A DNA stretch of 64,000 nt from Sphingopyxis sp. CCNWLW2. GTDB lineage: Bacteria; Pseudomonadota; Alphaproteobacteria; Sphingomonadales; Sphingomonadaceae. The stretch lies in the NCBI RefSeq assembly GCF_037095755.1, contig NZ_JBAWKJ010000001.1, positions 1 to 64,000 on the forward strand. The letters are read 5' to 3'. Of the stretch, positions 1 through 8,900 are shown in pieces. The notes beneath the pieces were generated by a model, which saw only the letters and a list, made by a program, of their open reading frames with translations, was not told where the DNA came from and did no database searches. Made by a program: the position numbers and the translations under genes. Position 1 is the first letter of the stretch. Each line of letters begins with the position of its first letter.

Positions 1-351
1 ATCGAGCCTCTGCCCATCGGCACCAACCGTGCAGGCCGCGCGCAGGCGAGCCGGTGGCGATTGCGTTTTGCTCCGCGCTGGCGTCCCAGAGCGGATCCTC
101 TCACCGGCTGGGCCGGGGGTGGCGATCCGCTGGCGCAAGTGGAGCTTCGGTTTGCGACCCCCGATGCCGCCGAGCGCTATTGCCGGAGTGAAGGCATCCC
201 GTTCGAGATCCGGGACCCCGCCAGGATGCGCAGGTCCGGTTCGCCCTGCCTGATCGGCGAAGCGCCGCCCCGGCTTTGCTGCTCGCCAACCGGTCCGCAC
301 GCGCTCTGCTGCGGCAATTATCCAGTGCAGGGCGCGGCGACATGGAATTAG
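1..351 (+). CDS. NDUFS4/NDUFA4-like complex I accessory subunit (3' part)
   Basis: The reading frame is open from base 1 to a stop at 349-351, so the gene begins upstream of the window. The visible part contains DPLTGWAGGGDPLAQVELRF, then TPDAAERYCRSEGIPFEI. This fits the ETC complex I NDUFS4-type subunit family, in which a 'dPl.GW..s.D...qv.l.F' core is followed by an 'A..ya...gi.y.v' helix and strand. Members are small peripheral subunits of NADH:ubiquinone oxidoreductase in alphaproteobacteria and mitochondria. The last ~45 residues are Cys- and Pro-rich and do not resemble the usual short C-terminus, so the end may be frame-shifted or this may be a diverged paralogue. The family call rests on motif recognition only. 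Confidence 0.6.
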   Translation: MEPLPIGTNRAGRAQASRWRLRFAPRWRPRADPLTGWAGGGDPLAQVELRFATPDAAERYCRSEGIPFEIRDPARMRRSGSPCLIGEAPPRLCCSPTGPHALCCGNYPVQGAATWN

Positions 352-424
352 ATGCGGGCGCGACGTTCCTCGACAAGCCGATATGGCTCCGAGGCACGTC
401 GGCCTGTCCCCATATGTGCACCTC

Positions 425-1513
425 ATGAGAATCCAGACCCGTTTTCCGGCGATGTCGGGGTGGCCTTGCTGGATGCCGGCCGCGGGCTTCGGGGCGGCTC
501 TGCTCGATTTAGACAAGATGGATAGCATCGCGCTTGCGGCAACGGGGGCTATCCTCGTCGGTTGCATCCTCGCGGCGGTGCATCATGGCGAGGTCGTCGC
601 CCACCGGGTCGGCGAGCCATTCGGCACATTGATCCTTGCAGGTGCGGTGACAATCATCGAGGCCTCGCTGATATTGTCGATGATGCTGAGCGGGTCGGCG
701 AATCCGGCTCTGCCGCGCGATACGGTGTTCGCAGCAATTATGCTCATCCTCAACGGCGTCGTAGGCGGATGCCTGCTGGTGGGGGGCATACGTCATGGCG
801 AACAGCGCTTCGTGCTTGAGGGCGTGAATGCCGCACTTTGCGTGCTGGCGGCGATGGCCACGCTGGTGCTCGTTTTGCCAAGCGTGAGCGGGGGCGCCGC
901 CGCCCTCTATTCGGAGGCGCAGCTTGCATTTACCGCGATCGTATCGACGCTACTCTACGCAACCTTCGTCTTCGTCCAGACCATCCGGCACCGCGACTAT
1001 TTCCTGCCCGAAGGTGAAGGCGTGCTCGCCGGCGATGCGCACGCGTCGCCGCCGAGCGCGCGCACCGCGGCTGGATCTCTTGGGCTCCTTCTCCTTGCGC
1101 TGGTGAGCGTAGTCCTTCTGTCCAAGAGCCTCTCCGAACCGCTCGAAACGGCCATCGCCGCGGCGGCGTTACCGCGCGCGCTTGTTGGCATCGCGATCGC
1201 TGCGCTCGTGCTCGCGCCCGAGAGCCTTGCAGCGCTCCGCGCGGCGCGGCGGAACCGCCTGCAGACAAGTCTCAATCTCGCACTGGGTTCGGCGCTCGCG
1301 ACGATCGGGCTCACAATCCCGACGGTCGCGATTGCGGCGCTCGTCATGGGCTGGCCGCTATCGCTCGGTCTCGATCCCAAGGGCATCACCCTGCTCACGC
1401 TCTCCCTCGGGGTCGCCATCTTGTCTTTTGGAACAGGTCGAACGACGATCTTGCAGGGCGCGGTACATCTCGTGCTCCTGACCGCCTATATCTTCTCGAT
1501 GGTCTTTTCCTGA
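425..1513 (+). CDS. ChaA-type Ca2+(Na+)/H+ antiporter
   Basis: An integral inner-membrane protein of about 362 residues with roughly ten hydrophobic segments. The CaCA-superfamily duplication is visible. The first half has GEVVAHRVGEPFGTLIL followed by an acidic residue in AVTIIEASLIL. The second half has the matching APESLAALRAARRNRLQ block and GSALATIGLTIPTVAI. These are the signatures of the ChaA/y4hA branch of calcium/cation:proton exchangers, which use the proton gradient to export Ca2+ or Na+ and buffer alkaline pH. I chose the ATG at 425 rather than the one at 383 because the 14 extra residues are not hydrophobic or family-like; no strong ribosome binding site decides this. It stands alone, with 280 bp before the convergent kinase gene. 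Which ion it carries cannot be read from the sequence. Confidence 0.8.
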   Translation: MRIQTRFPAMSGWPCWMPAAGFGAALLDLDKMDSIALAATGAILVGCILAAVHHGEVVAHRVGEPFGTLILAGAVTIIEASLILSMMLSGSANPALPRDTVFAAIMLILNGVVGGCLLVGGIRHGEQRFVLEGVNAALCVLAAMATLVLVLPSVSGGAAALYSEAQLAFTAIVSTLLYATFVFVQTIRHRDYFLPEGEGVLAGDAHASPPSARTAAGSLGLLLLALVSVVLLSKSLSEPLETAIAAAALPRALVGIAIAALVLAPESLAALRAARRNRLQTSLNLALGSALATIGLTIPTVAIAALVMGWPLSLGLDPKGITLLTLSLGVAILSFGTGRTTILQGAVHLVLLTAYIFSMVFS

Positions 1514-1793
1514 TCTTCGCGGACACTTCATCGTATCATTTGGCTGGCTCGACAACCTGACCGATCGACAATCGGCTTCCTCCTGTATGAAATGCAACTA
1601 GCGCCTCGCTGACGCTCTAATGCCGCCGTGCCATTCGGCGCTGGCCTCCTTATCGGAACGTGGCCGATGGAAGGCGGTCTGCTTATGGGTTGACCGCGGG
1701 AATCGGACATCCCTATCCTAGCGCTTCGCCTGATTTGCCGATGCGCGGCTCGCAAATATTCCGAGCAGAGCAGGGGCTGATAAAGATGTTCCG

Positions 1794-3800
1794 TCAGCTA
1801 GCGAGCGCGTCTTCCGCCATGGCGTCATGGATTGCACGCGCCATCTCGGCCGCGCGAAACGGCTTCGGCAAGCGAAGCACTTCGCTCGCCGTATCCTCGG
1901 CAAGATCGGCAAAGCCGGTGATCATCAGGACGGGAATATCGGCCCGGACCCTGCGTGCCTCGCGCGCGAGTTCCAGCCCGCTCATGGATGGCATCAGATA
2001 GTCGGTTACGATGATATCGAAGGGCTGCGATCGAATCTGGCCAAGAGCTTGCGCGCCCGCGGCGGCCTGCGTCACCAGATGCCCCATCTCTTCAAGCATG
2101 GCCGCGGTTCCCTCGCGGACGATTTCTTCGTCATCGACGAGCAATATCCGCAGCGGCGCTGTTTCGAGAAGCGGCGCCTCGGCGGGGGAGACGTGTGACA
2201 ATGCTTCTGAAGAGGCGGCGGGTAGCAGAATTTCGGCGACCGTGCCGCTGCCCGCCTTGCTATGTAACGACAACCGCCCGCCCGACTGAGCGGCCAAACC
2301 ATGCACCATCGACAGACCGAGCCCGGTGCCCTTGCCCACCCCTTTGGTTGAGTAGAAAGGCTCGACGGCCCGCGCGAGCGTCTCGGCATCCATGCCAGCC
2401 CCGCTATCGCCTACCGCGATGCGGACGTAAGTCCCTCCAGGAAGAATACCGTCGTCACCGGCTGCCTCCCAGCGATCGACCGAAATCGCGAGACGCCCCC
2501 CATCGGGCATCGCATCGCGTGCGTTGACGACCAGGTTTAGAATGGCGAGCTCGAGCTGGTGGGGATCGACCATCGCCGCAGGGACATCGACCGCAAGATC
2601 GACCGACAGGTCGATCGTCGGACCGATCGAGCGGTGAACGAGTTCCTCCATCCCGGCGATCAATTCCTTCACATCGACGGGAAGCGTCTCGAGATTCTGG
2701 CGGCGCGCAAAAGCAAGCAGGCGGGCGACAAGGGTCCGCGCGCGCTCGGACGACTGGAGAGCGCCATCGAGAAGCTTCTGCAGCCGCGGTTCCGTAATCT
2801 TGGTGCGCAAGATGTCTAGGCTACCGACGATGGGCGTGAGCAAATTGTTGAAGTCATGGGCGACGCCGCCGGTGAGCTGGCCGAGCGTCTCGAGTTTCTG
2901 GGCCTCGTGAAGCTGCATCATCACTTCGGCATGTTCGCGCGTACGTTCCTCGACGCGTTTCTCGAGCTCGACCGCGAAGTTGCGGAGCGTCTCTTCGGCC
3001 GCTTTCCGCTCGGTAATCTCCTGGCTGACGCCGATCATACCGAGCGCACGGCCACGCGCATCGAGCTCGGGCTTGCCGCGAACCTGCACCCAATGCACCG
3101 AACCATCAGGCCAGACGCAGCGATATTCGATGTCATAGTCGGCGCCGGTCGCAAGGGCTCGGCGAACCTCCGCCTGCATTGTCGCCCGGTCATCGTCGTG
3201 CACGCTGGCGATAAGGTCTTCATACGGGAACGGGTCGTCGGCGGACCTGCCATAGTGGCTTTTGCAATCAGGCGATGCATCGAGCCGCATCGACGCAACG
3301 TCATATGTCCAAGCGCCCAGCCTTCCGGCCGACAGCGCGATGCGAAGCTGTTGCTCGCCTTCGCGGATCGCCTGGAGGCGCGCCCGTGCCTCGTACTGGC
3401 GGCGTCGCCCGCGCAGCGCCGCCTTCACGATGCTGATGAGCGTGGTGGGATGAAAGGGCCGTTCAATGAAGGTGACATTGCCCAGAAGCTCGAGATAGCG
3501 CCCCGCGGCAGGATTGCGCTCGATGCTGCCGCCGCGCTCGGTAAGCAAGATGAACGGAAAATCGGACCATTCGCCCTGCGCCCGAATGAAGCTATCAAGC
3601 GCACGAAGGTCAGCGCCGCGCAGAGCCTCATCGGTAACGAGCCCGAAGCCCGCCCCGTTCCGCAGGATGTCGACAAAATCGTCAAGACTTTTGGCGATCC
3701 CGCTTTCAATGCCGGCCTCGCGAAGCATCGAGGCGGCAATATCGGCATCCCTTCCGCGCGGCGCGAGAATGATCGCCCGCTCTGAAAAGGTCCGGTTCAT
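1794..3800 (-). CDS. Hybrid sensor histidine kinase with N-terminal pseudo-receiver
   Basis: 668 residues with no membrane segments, so a cytoplasmic kinase. Order: receiver-like domain (about 1-130), PAS/PAC sensor (about 150-270), short coiled coil (270-300), HisKA with phospho-acceptor His315 in GGVAHDFNNLL, HATPase with the GTGLGLSMV loop, and a C-terminal receiver (550-668) with the acidic pair LLVDDEE, phospho-acceptor Asp600 in VTDYLMP and the conserved Lys in RLPKPF. The N-terminal receiver keeps an Asp in LVTDEAL, but the acidic pair is absent and the Lys is replaced by Arg (FIERPF), so it is probably a non-catalytic pseudo-receiver. Its start ATG overlaps the stop of the KaiC-like gene (ATGA), so the two are translationally coupled. 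The PAS ligand is unknown. Confidence 0.88.
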   Translation of the reverse strand: MNRTFSERAIILAPRGRDADIAASMLREAGIESGIAKSLDDFVDILRNGAGFGLVTDEALRGADLRALDSFIRAQGEWSDFPFILLTERGGSIERNPAAGRYLELLGNVTFIERPFHPTTLISIVKAALRGRRRQYEARARLQAIREGEQQLRIALSAGRLGAWTYDVASMRLDASPDCKSHYGRSADDPFPYEDLIASVHDDDRATMQAEVRRALATGADYDIEYRCVWPDGSVHWVQVRGKPELDARGRALGMIGVSQEITERKAAEETLRNFAVELEKRVEERTREHAEVMMQLHEAQKLETLGQLTGGVAHDFNNLLTPIVGSLDILRTKITEPRLQKLLDGALQSSERARTLVARLLAFARRQNLETLPVDVKELIAGMEELVHRSIGPTIDLSVDLAVDVPAAMVDPHQLELAILNLVVNARDAMPDGGRLAISVDRWEAAGDDGILPGGTYVRIAVGDSGAGMDAETLARAVEPFYSTKGVGKGTGLGLSMVHGLAAQSGGRLSLHSKAGSGTVAEILLPAASSEALSHVSPAEAPLLETAPLRILLVDDEEIVREGTAAMLEEMGHLVTQAAAGAQALGQIRSQPFDIIVTDYLMPSMSGLELAREARRVRADIPVLMITGFADLAEDTASEVLRLPKPFRAAEMARAIHDAMAEDALAS

Positions 3801-5311
3801 CCGGCGGGAAGTGCCTGCGGTGTGTCCATCAGTTCTGTCGAACCGATGATTTCGGGAACGCCGCGAAGTACGCCCTGGAAACCGGTCAAAGGCGCGCCAA
3901 GGGAAATGCCCTCCGGCCCGATGCGATATTCGCGGATCGTATATTCATGCGCACCAGTACGCTTTTTCATGATCGATATTGCACGTCGCACCCGCCCGGC
4001 CGCCTCGAAATAGCGGAGCAGCACGACGGTATCAGCGAGATAGGTCACATCGACGGGGGCCTTCATGTCACCTACCAGGCCGTGCTGCGCGACGGTCAGG
4101 AAGGTCATCACGCCCTGCCTGTTCAGATATTGCAGCAGCTCGTGCATGTGAAGAATGAGAGCCGTCTCTTCGGGCATCGCGGCCTGAAAACCGTTGAGAC
4201 TGTCGATCACAACCGTTTTCGCTTCATATTGCTCGACACAGTTGCGGACGCGCTGCGAGAATTCGCCCGGCGACAGTTCGGCAGCATCGATCTGTTCAAT
4301 GATAAGATTGCCACTGTCGACCATCTGCTGGATGTCGATTCCCATGCCTTGCGCCCGGGCAAAGAGAAGACCGAGTTCTTCGTCGAAGATGAACATTGCT
4401 GCCTTGTCGCCGCGGCGGACCGCACTCTCGACAAATGTAAGCGCGAAGAGCGACTTGCCCGTGCCCGACGGACCGAGAATCAACGCGCTAGATCCGGTAT
4501 CGAAGCCGCCGCCGAGCAGCTCATTGAGTTCGCCATTCTCAGTCGCCACAACCTTTCGCTCGAAGTCGGTCTTGTGTTCGAGCGAGACGAGGCGCGGAAA
4601 GGCCCGCACGCCACCTTGTTCGATGATGAAATCATGATAGCCGCCGCGGAAACGCTGGCCGCGATATTTGAGCACCCGCAGGCGGCGGCGTTCCGCGCCA
4701 TATTCGGGCGACATCTCCTGAAGCCGGATGACCCCGTGCGCGACGCTGTGCACGGTCTTGTCGGCGCTTTCCGACGTCAGATCGTCGAGGAGCAACACCG
4801 TCGCGTCATGACGCGCGAAATAATGTTTGAGCGACAAGATCTGACGGCGGTAGCGAAGCGAGCTTTGGGCCAGCAGGCGGATTTCCGACAGGCTGTCGAG
4901 CACGACGCGATCAGGCTTCACCTCTTCATATTTCTCCAGAATCCGCTTGGTCGTTTCGCCAAGCTCGAGGTCGGACGAATAGAGAAGGCTCTGCTGCTGC
5001 TCGTCGTTAAGCAGTGCTTCGGGCGGGACGAGTTCGAAGATATGGAAATTGTCGGAAAGGTCCCAGCCATGCGATTTAGCGGTTTCGCGCAGTTCCTCTT
5101 CGGTCTCCGACAGCGTGATGTAGAGGCAGCGCTCGCCCTTTGCGGCACCCGCCAATAGAAACTGATTGGCGATCGTCGTCTTTCCCGTCCCCGGATCGCC
5201 TTCCATGAGGAATATTCGTCCGCGCGCGAGACCGCCAGCGGTGATGTCGTCCAGCCCGGAGACCCCCGTTTCGGCCTTGTTCGTCCGATCCAAGCCGCTC
5301 TGTTCCGTCAT
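3797..5311 (-). CDS. KaiC-like double-domain ATPase
   Basis: 504 residues made of two RecA-like KaiC domains. Walker A of domain 1 is GDPGTGKTT (residues 38-46); domain 2 carries GPSGTGKS near residue 275. Walker-B-like strands occur as DRVVLDSLSEI and KTVVIDSLNGF. This is the architecture of the circadian ATPase KaiC, but in alphaproteobacteria such proteins usually occur without KaiA and KaiB and are found next to histidine kinases. Here it shares a 4-bp overlap with the downstream hybrid kinase and has a lone receiver gene upstream. I infer that it acts as an ATP-dependent adaptor or timer for that kinase. Nothing in the window encodes KaiA or KaiB. Confidence 0.87.
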   Translation of the reverse strand: MTEQSGLDRTNKAETGVSGLDDITAGGLARGRIFLMEGDPGTGKTTIANQFLLAGAAKGERCLYITLSETEEELRETAKSHGWDLSDNFHIFELVPPEALLNDEQQQSLLYSSDLELGETTKRILEKYEEVKPDRVVLDSLSEIRLLAQSSLRYRRQILSLKHYFARHDATVLLLDDLTSESADKTVHSVAHGVIRLQEMSPEYGAERRRLRVLKYRGQRFRGGYHDFIIEQGGVRAFPRLVSLEHKTDFERKVVATENGELNELLGGGFDTGSSALILGPSGTGKSLFALTFVESAVRRGDKAAMFIFDEELGLLFARAQGMGIDIQQMVDSGNLIIEQIDAAELSPGEFSQRVRNCVEQYEAKTVVIDSLNGFQAAMPEETALILHMHELLQYLNRQGVMTFLTVAQHGLVGDMKAPVDVTYLADTVVLLRYFEAAGRVRRAISIMKKRTGAHEYTIREYRIGPEGISLGAPLTGFQGVLRGVPEIIGSTELMDTPQALPAG

Positions 5312-5395
5312 TCAATTCCGCTCCATTGATCGTCGCATCGTCCATTCAAAATGATCGATACGCGAATGCGGTTCCCAAATTCTCGAATGAGGAAG

Positions 5396-5752
5396 TTATC
5401 GGTCGAGCGCCCCGAGGGCTTCGCTCAGGCTCGCTAGCGTGAAAGGTTTTGCGAGAACCGGGCGGTTCCGCCACGCCGGCCCTAGCGCGCCTGTAAAACC
5501 TCCCGTCGCCACCAGAAACGGGATATTCGCCTCCGCCAGCGCTGCCGCGATCGGATCGCCGTTATCGCCATTGGCAAGATGAATATCGACGATCGCCGCA
5601 TCGATGCCGCCTTGCGCAATCCGGGCAAGCGCAGGCGTAACTCCATCGACGACAGCGATCGGCTCTCGCCCCATCATCATGACATATTCTTCGAGAAGCA
5701 TGCCGATGATCGCATCATCTTCGACGATCAATATACGCTGCAATATTTGCAT
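5396..5752 (-). CDS. Single-domain response regulator (receiver only)
   Basis: 118 residues forming one receiver domain with no output domain. It begins MQILQRILIVEDDAIIGMLL (acidic pair), carries the phospho-acceptor Asp in AAIVDIHLANG, and ends with the Lys in VLAKPFTLA. I chose the ATG at 5752; the frame is open for 47 more codons upstream, but that extension has no receiver character. It probably relays phosphate to or from the nearby hybrid kinase, whose gene follows the KaiC-like gene on the same strand. The 84-bp gap to the KaiC-like gene makes an independent promoter possible. Confidence 0.82.
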   Translation of the reverse strand: MQILQRILIVEDDAIIGMLLEEYVMMMGREPIAVVDGVTPALARIAQGGIDAAIVDIHLANGDNGDPIAAALAEANIPFLVATGGFTGALGPAWRNRPVLAKPFTLASLSEALGALDR

Positions 5753-6127
5753 TCTAGCTCCAGCTAAGATCGGCGGTATGCAACGCGCAGGAAAAGCCAG
5801 AACCAGCGGGCGATCCAGAATGTTCCGTAAAGGCTTGTCTCGAATGGCCGCTTCAAGACAGTCCTCTGTGGATGGCTCCCGCGTTGCAAGCATAAATTGA
5901 CGATCGGCGTTTTGGTCGGTTGCAGTCGTCTGTCCGGCCTGTTGATGCAGTCGGTAGGGACTGCTGGCCCTGATGGAGTCCGCGAACCGGGTCCCGATCG
6001 GCTTTTCAGGCTATGACGCCTTTGACTGTCCGTGGGTTGTCCCAGCTCCCGGTCTGACCGGTATCGCCATCACATCGCATCGCGCTTACAACATCGTAAG
6101 GCTGATCGCCTCAGCAAGCTCCTTATA
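5753..6127. other. Gene-free stretch between receiver gene and IS110 transposase
   Basis: About 375 bases with no convincing gene on either strand. It should hold the promoter of the receiver gene and the end of the IS110 element downstream of the transposase. I could not fix the exact element boundary: no target-site duplication or matching terminal inverted repeat was recognised. Confidence 0.4.
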
Positions 6128-7165
6128 TTATCCTGCCAGTAACGGGGCGTGATGGGCTTGATAGACCTGCCCCCGCGTCATGAGCGCCCAGGCTATCCGG
6201 GCCATTTTGTTCGCCATGGCGACCGTCGCGACCCTCGCGGGCTTCCGAGCAAGCAAGGCAACGAGCCGCGGATCTGCCGTGTCGGGCTTGTATTTCGCGC
6301 GACGGACCAATGAGGTCGCGCCTATGACGAGCAGCCGGCGCAGATATTTATCCCCCATCTTGCTGATCCGCCCTAGCCGCTCCTTCCCGCCGCTCGACTT
6401 TTGCAGCGGCGTGAGCCCGAGCCAGGCCGCGAACTGCCGGCCAGAACGGAACTGGTGAGGATCGCTGACCGACGCCGCCAAAGCCGTTGCGCCGACCGGG
6501 CCGATACCCGGGATGGTCGACAACCGCTGCGCGACCTCATCGCTACGCTGGAGTGCTGCCAGCCGAAGTTCGATCGCGTGAAGTCGCGCATGGATGTCGA
6601 GCGCTTGCTGTGAGAGCATCCCTACGATCATTGCTGCGTCGTCGGGCACCTCCGGGGTGCGCTCGCTGTCGACGATCTGCCGTGCCATGATCAGCGCGCG
6701 ATCCCGCCCTTCCGGGATGACGATCCCAAACTCGGCGAGCAGACTTCGGATCATGTTTATCAGCTGCGTTCGCTGCCCGACGAGCAGACTGCGACTACGA
6801 TGCAGCGTTAGCGCTGCCTGCTGCTCGCGCGACTTCACCGCAACGAAGCGCATCGTCGGCCGCGTGACCGCTTCACAGATTGCTTCCGCATCGACAGCAT
6901 CGTTCTTCCCGCGCTTCACATAAGGCTTGACGTAGGCAGGCGGCATCAGCCGCACCTCGTGCCCGAGTGCGGTCAGTGCGCGCGCCCAATGGTGCGACGT
7001 GCCGCAGGCCTCGATGCCAACAAGACACGGCCTCGCCTTCGCGAAGAAGGGCAGAAGCTGAGCACGGCGAAGCGTCTTTCGCACAACGACATCGCCCGCT
7101 GCATCAACTGCGTGAACCTGAAAAACATTCTTGGCCAGATCCAGGCCGATCGTGGTAATCTCCAT
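6128..7165 (-). CDS. IS110-family transposase
   Basis: 345 residues from the ATG at 7165. The N-terminal RuvC-like DEDD nuclease is intact: Asp9 in TIGLDLAKN, Glu52 in VGIEACGTS, and Asp89 and Asp92 in GKNDAVDAE. The C-terminal transposase_20 part has the helix-hairpin-helix-like IPGIGPVGATALAAS and the Ser-rich SSGGKERLGRISK region that carries the catalytic serine in IS110-type enzymes. An alternative upstream start at 7216 would add 17 residues without family character. No frameshift or stop interrupts the frame, so the enzyme looks functional. IS110-type elements use a structured non-coding region for target and donor recognition; the flanks here may contain it, but I did not resolve its folding. 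Confidence 0.93.
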   Translation of the reverse strand: MEITTIGLDLAKNVFQVHAVDAAGDVVVRKTLRRAQLLPFFAKARPCLVGIEACGTSHHWARALTALGHEVRLMPPAYVKPYVKRGKNDAVDAEAICEAVTRPTMRFVAVKSREQQAALTLHRSRSLLVGQRTQLINMIRSLLAEFGIVIPEGRDRALIMARQIVDSERTPEVPDDAAMIVGMLSQQALDIHARLHAIELRLAALQRSDEVAQRLSTIPGIGPVGATALAASVSDPHQFRSGRQFAAWLGLTPLQKSSGGKERLGRISKMGDKYLRRLLVIGATSLVRRAKYKPDTADPRLVALLARKPARVATVAMANKMARIAWALMTRGQVYQAHHAPLLAG

Positions 7166-7242
7166 GGCGGATGGCTCCTCTGCTCGGGTTTGCATGACAG
7201 CAACCCATCTTGGCACCTAGATGCCGTGAGCGGGAGCCATCC
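6128..7242 (-). mobile_element. IS110-family insertion sequence (minimal extent)
   Basis: The extent given is minimal: the transposase plus an upstream inverted repeat, GGATGGCTCC at 7169-7178 against GGAGCCATCC at 7233-7242. That pair flanks 54 bp just before the transposase start and could be part of a structured leader. IS110 elements typically lack clear terminal inverted repeats and target duplications, so the true ends (probably somewhere in 5900-6127 and 7243-7320) cannot be set from one copy. It separates the KaiC/kinase genes from the trio at 7.5-9.6 kb. Confidence 0.6.
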
Positions 7243-7497
7243 ACCTCATCCGCTTTAGGAACAAAAGTGCGTAAAGCAGAGGTCGGCCCGACGTTCGAAT
7301 TCAATGCCAACTAGCCATCGATAGACGCTATCCGCTGACATAGTTGCGGCTACCTTCATGCATTATCTGCCGCCGAGCGAAGACTTGTCCTGTCACCGCT
7401 CCACATACCCCCACCAAAATACCTGCATCGTTATGCGATCGAGTCACAGCGTGAATCCGCTTGTGCCCCGTCAAGTCTATGATATTATTCAACTCTG
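7243..7497. other. Intergenic region upstream of the GRDP-like gene
   Basis: Probably contains the outer edge of the IS110 element and the promoter of the three-gene run that starts at 7498. Short open frames on the minus strand lack a ribosome binding site and family resemblance. Nothing else recognised. Confidence 0.35.
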
Positions 7498-8085
7498 ATG
7501 CGCGTAGATCTTCATGATCAGCCTGTTTTCCCGGATCATCCGGTATGGGCGGCGCTTTCATCCTATGTTGTCGGCCCCGGCGATGCATCGCTTAGTTTCA
7601 GTCAGCGGCTCGCGAGAGAGAATGGCTGGAGCACCGTCTTGACCGAGCGTGTGCTCGGCGAATATCGGCGCTTCTGCTTCCTCGCGGCAACGAGCGAGGA
7701 TGAGCTCACGCCGTCCGATGCTGTCGACCAGGTTTGGCACCTCCACCTTACCTACACACGCGATTACTGGGATCGCTTCTGTCCGAAAGTACTTCGCCGC
7801 CCGCTACACCACGGCCCGACCGCCGGCGGAAATGCCGAGCGCTCGCGCTTCTTCGACCAATATGCCCTGACGCTGCAGCGTTATGAGCAGGTCTTTGGGG
7901 AGACGCCGCCGACGGACATCTGGCCGGACGCCGCCCGCCGCCTGATCGACGACCCGCGCGCCCGCCGCGTCCATCCGCGCGACGGCGTGGTCGTTGCGCG
8001 CCCCGTCATATGGGCGAGCCTGCTCGGCCTCGCCCTTATCGCCTGCCTCATTCTCTATGCCTCGTACGGGAGCATGTCCGCGTGA
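7498..8085 (+). CDS. GRDP-like protein with C-terminal membrane anchor
   Basis: 195 residues. The central block DAVDQVWHLHLTYTRDYW and the later PLHHGPTAGG match the 'glycine-rich domain-containing protein-like' family, which has a conserved W-H-x-H-L helix and is found in plants and bacteria with no established biochemical role. A single hydrophobic segment (about 170-190, VIWASLLGLALIACLILYA) anchors the C-terminus. The next gene starts with GTG inside this gene's stop (GTGA overlap, 8082-8085), so the two are co-translated. The family is often encoded next to TIGR04222 membrane proteins, as here. I infer that the two form one membrane complex of unknown function. Confidence 0.65.
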   Translation: MRVDLHDQPVFPDHPVWAALSSYVVGPGDASLSFSQRLARENGWSTVLTERVLGEYRRFCFLAATSEDELTPSDAVDQVWHLHLTYTRDYWDRFCPKVLRRPLHHGPTAGGNAERSRFFDQYALTLQRYEQVFGETPPTDIWPDAARRLIDDPRARRVHPRDGVVVARPVIWASLLGLALIACLILYASYGSMSA

Positions 8086-8900
8086 CGATATTCAGCCACG
8101 CGAGTTGGGACGCCGGACAGTTTCTTGCGCTTTATGGCGCGCTCCTTGTCATCGCCATTTACCTTGGCTTCGCCATACCACGCCATCTTCGCACGCGCGG
8201 CCGCCAACCGTCCAAGCTGAGGGACGATCAGGCCGCTTATCTATCTGGCGGACCCAACCGCTACTTCGAGCTGGTAATTGCCCGTCTTATGGCATCGGGA
8301 GCGGCCGCGATGGCGCCGGATCGAAAAATAGCGATCCACGAGACCCACGGCCGGTATAGCCCGGACGAGGCGCGCATTCTCGCACTCCCGTCTCCCGTCG
8401 GCTGGGGCGCCGTAGAAAAGGCACTGCGACCTGGAGCGGATTTGCTTCGCAACCGGCTCGTCGCCGAACAGCTCGTGATGAATCCCGGGCGCATGACCCT
8501 GATCCGTATCTGTCAGACGGTGCCTTATATGTTGCTGATCGCGCTCGGTGTCTCGCGCTGGCGTTATGGCTGTGCCCTGGACCATCCGACGGGCTACCTG
8601 ACCGCGCTGCTAATTCTTACCTTGGCACTCGCTCTGACGCGCTGGCTCACCGGCGAAAGACGGACGCGCGGCGGCATAGCTGCGGTCGAAGAAGCGCAGG
8701 CGCGCGCGCAGCGGCTCCGGCTCGCACCAACGGTGGGCGAGTTTCCGCTCGCGGTGGCGCTGTTCGGAACGGTTGTGCTCGGGAGTTCGAGCTGGAGCGA
8801 GTTTCATCAAATGCGAACAGACAGCAGCAATTCAAACGATGGCGGCGGATGTGGCGGCGGTGGTGGCGGTTGCGGCGGATGCGGCGGGTGCGGGGGCTGA
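8082..8900 (+). CDS. TIGR04222-type membrane protein with Cys/Gly-rich tail
   Basis: 272 residues from the GTG at 8082, which overlaps the previous stop; the first in-frame ATG (8010) lies inside the upstream gene. An N-terminal membrane segment (QFLALYGALLVIAIYLGFAI) is followed by a soluble helical region, a second membrane region (about 145-185) and a third hydrophobic stretch near 230. The last ~25 residues are almost only Gly and Cys (GGGCGGGGGGCGGCGGCGG), after a short Ser/Asn linker. This matches the TIGR04222 family, whose members share a conserved membrane core and a low-complexity Gly/Cys tail. Function is unknown. The stop at 8898-8900 is directly followed by the ATG of the next gene, so all three genes form one transcript. 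Confidence 0.7.
   Translation: MTIFSHASWDAGQFLALYGALLVIAIYLGFAIPRHLRTRGRQPSKLRDDQAAYLSGGPNRYFELVIARLMASGAAAMAPDRKIAIHETHGRYSPDEARILALPSPVGWGAVEKALRPGADLLRNRLVAEQLVMNPGRMTLIRICQTVPYMLLIALGVSRWRYGCALDHPTGYLTALLILTLALALTRWLTGERRTRGGIAAVEEAQARAQRLRLAPTVGEFPLAVALFGTVVLGSSSWSEFHQMRTDSSNSNDGGGCGGGGGGCGGCGGCGG

Noticed and set aside
1730..1745. CTAGCGCTTCGCC near the kinase end considered as a sixth LacI-type site
   Set aside because: Lacks the TGATA arm and lies at a convergent gene end, not a promoter.
7328..7588. 86-codon minus-strand frame between IS110 and the GRDP-like gene
   Set aside because: Overlaps the start of the GRDP-like gene, lacks a ribosome binding site and resembles no family.
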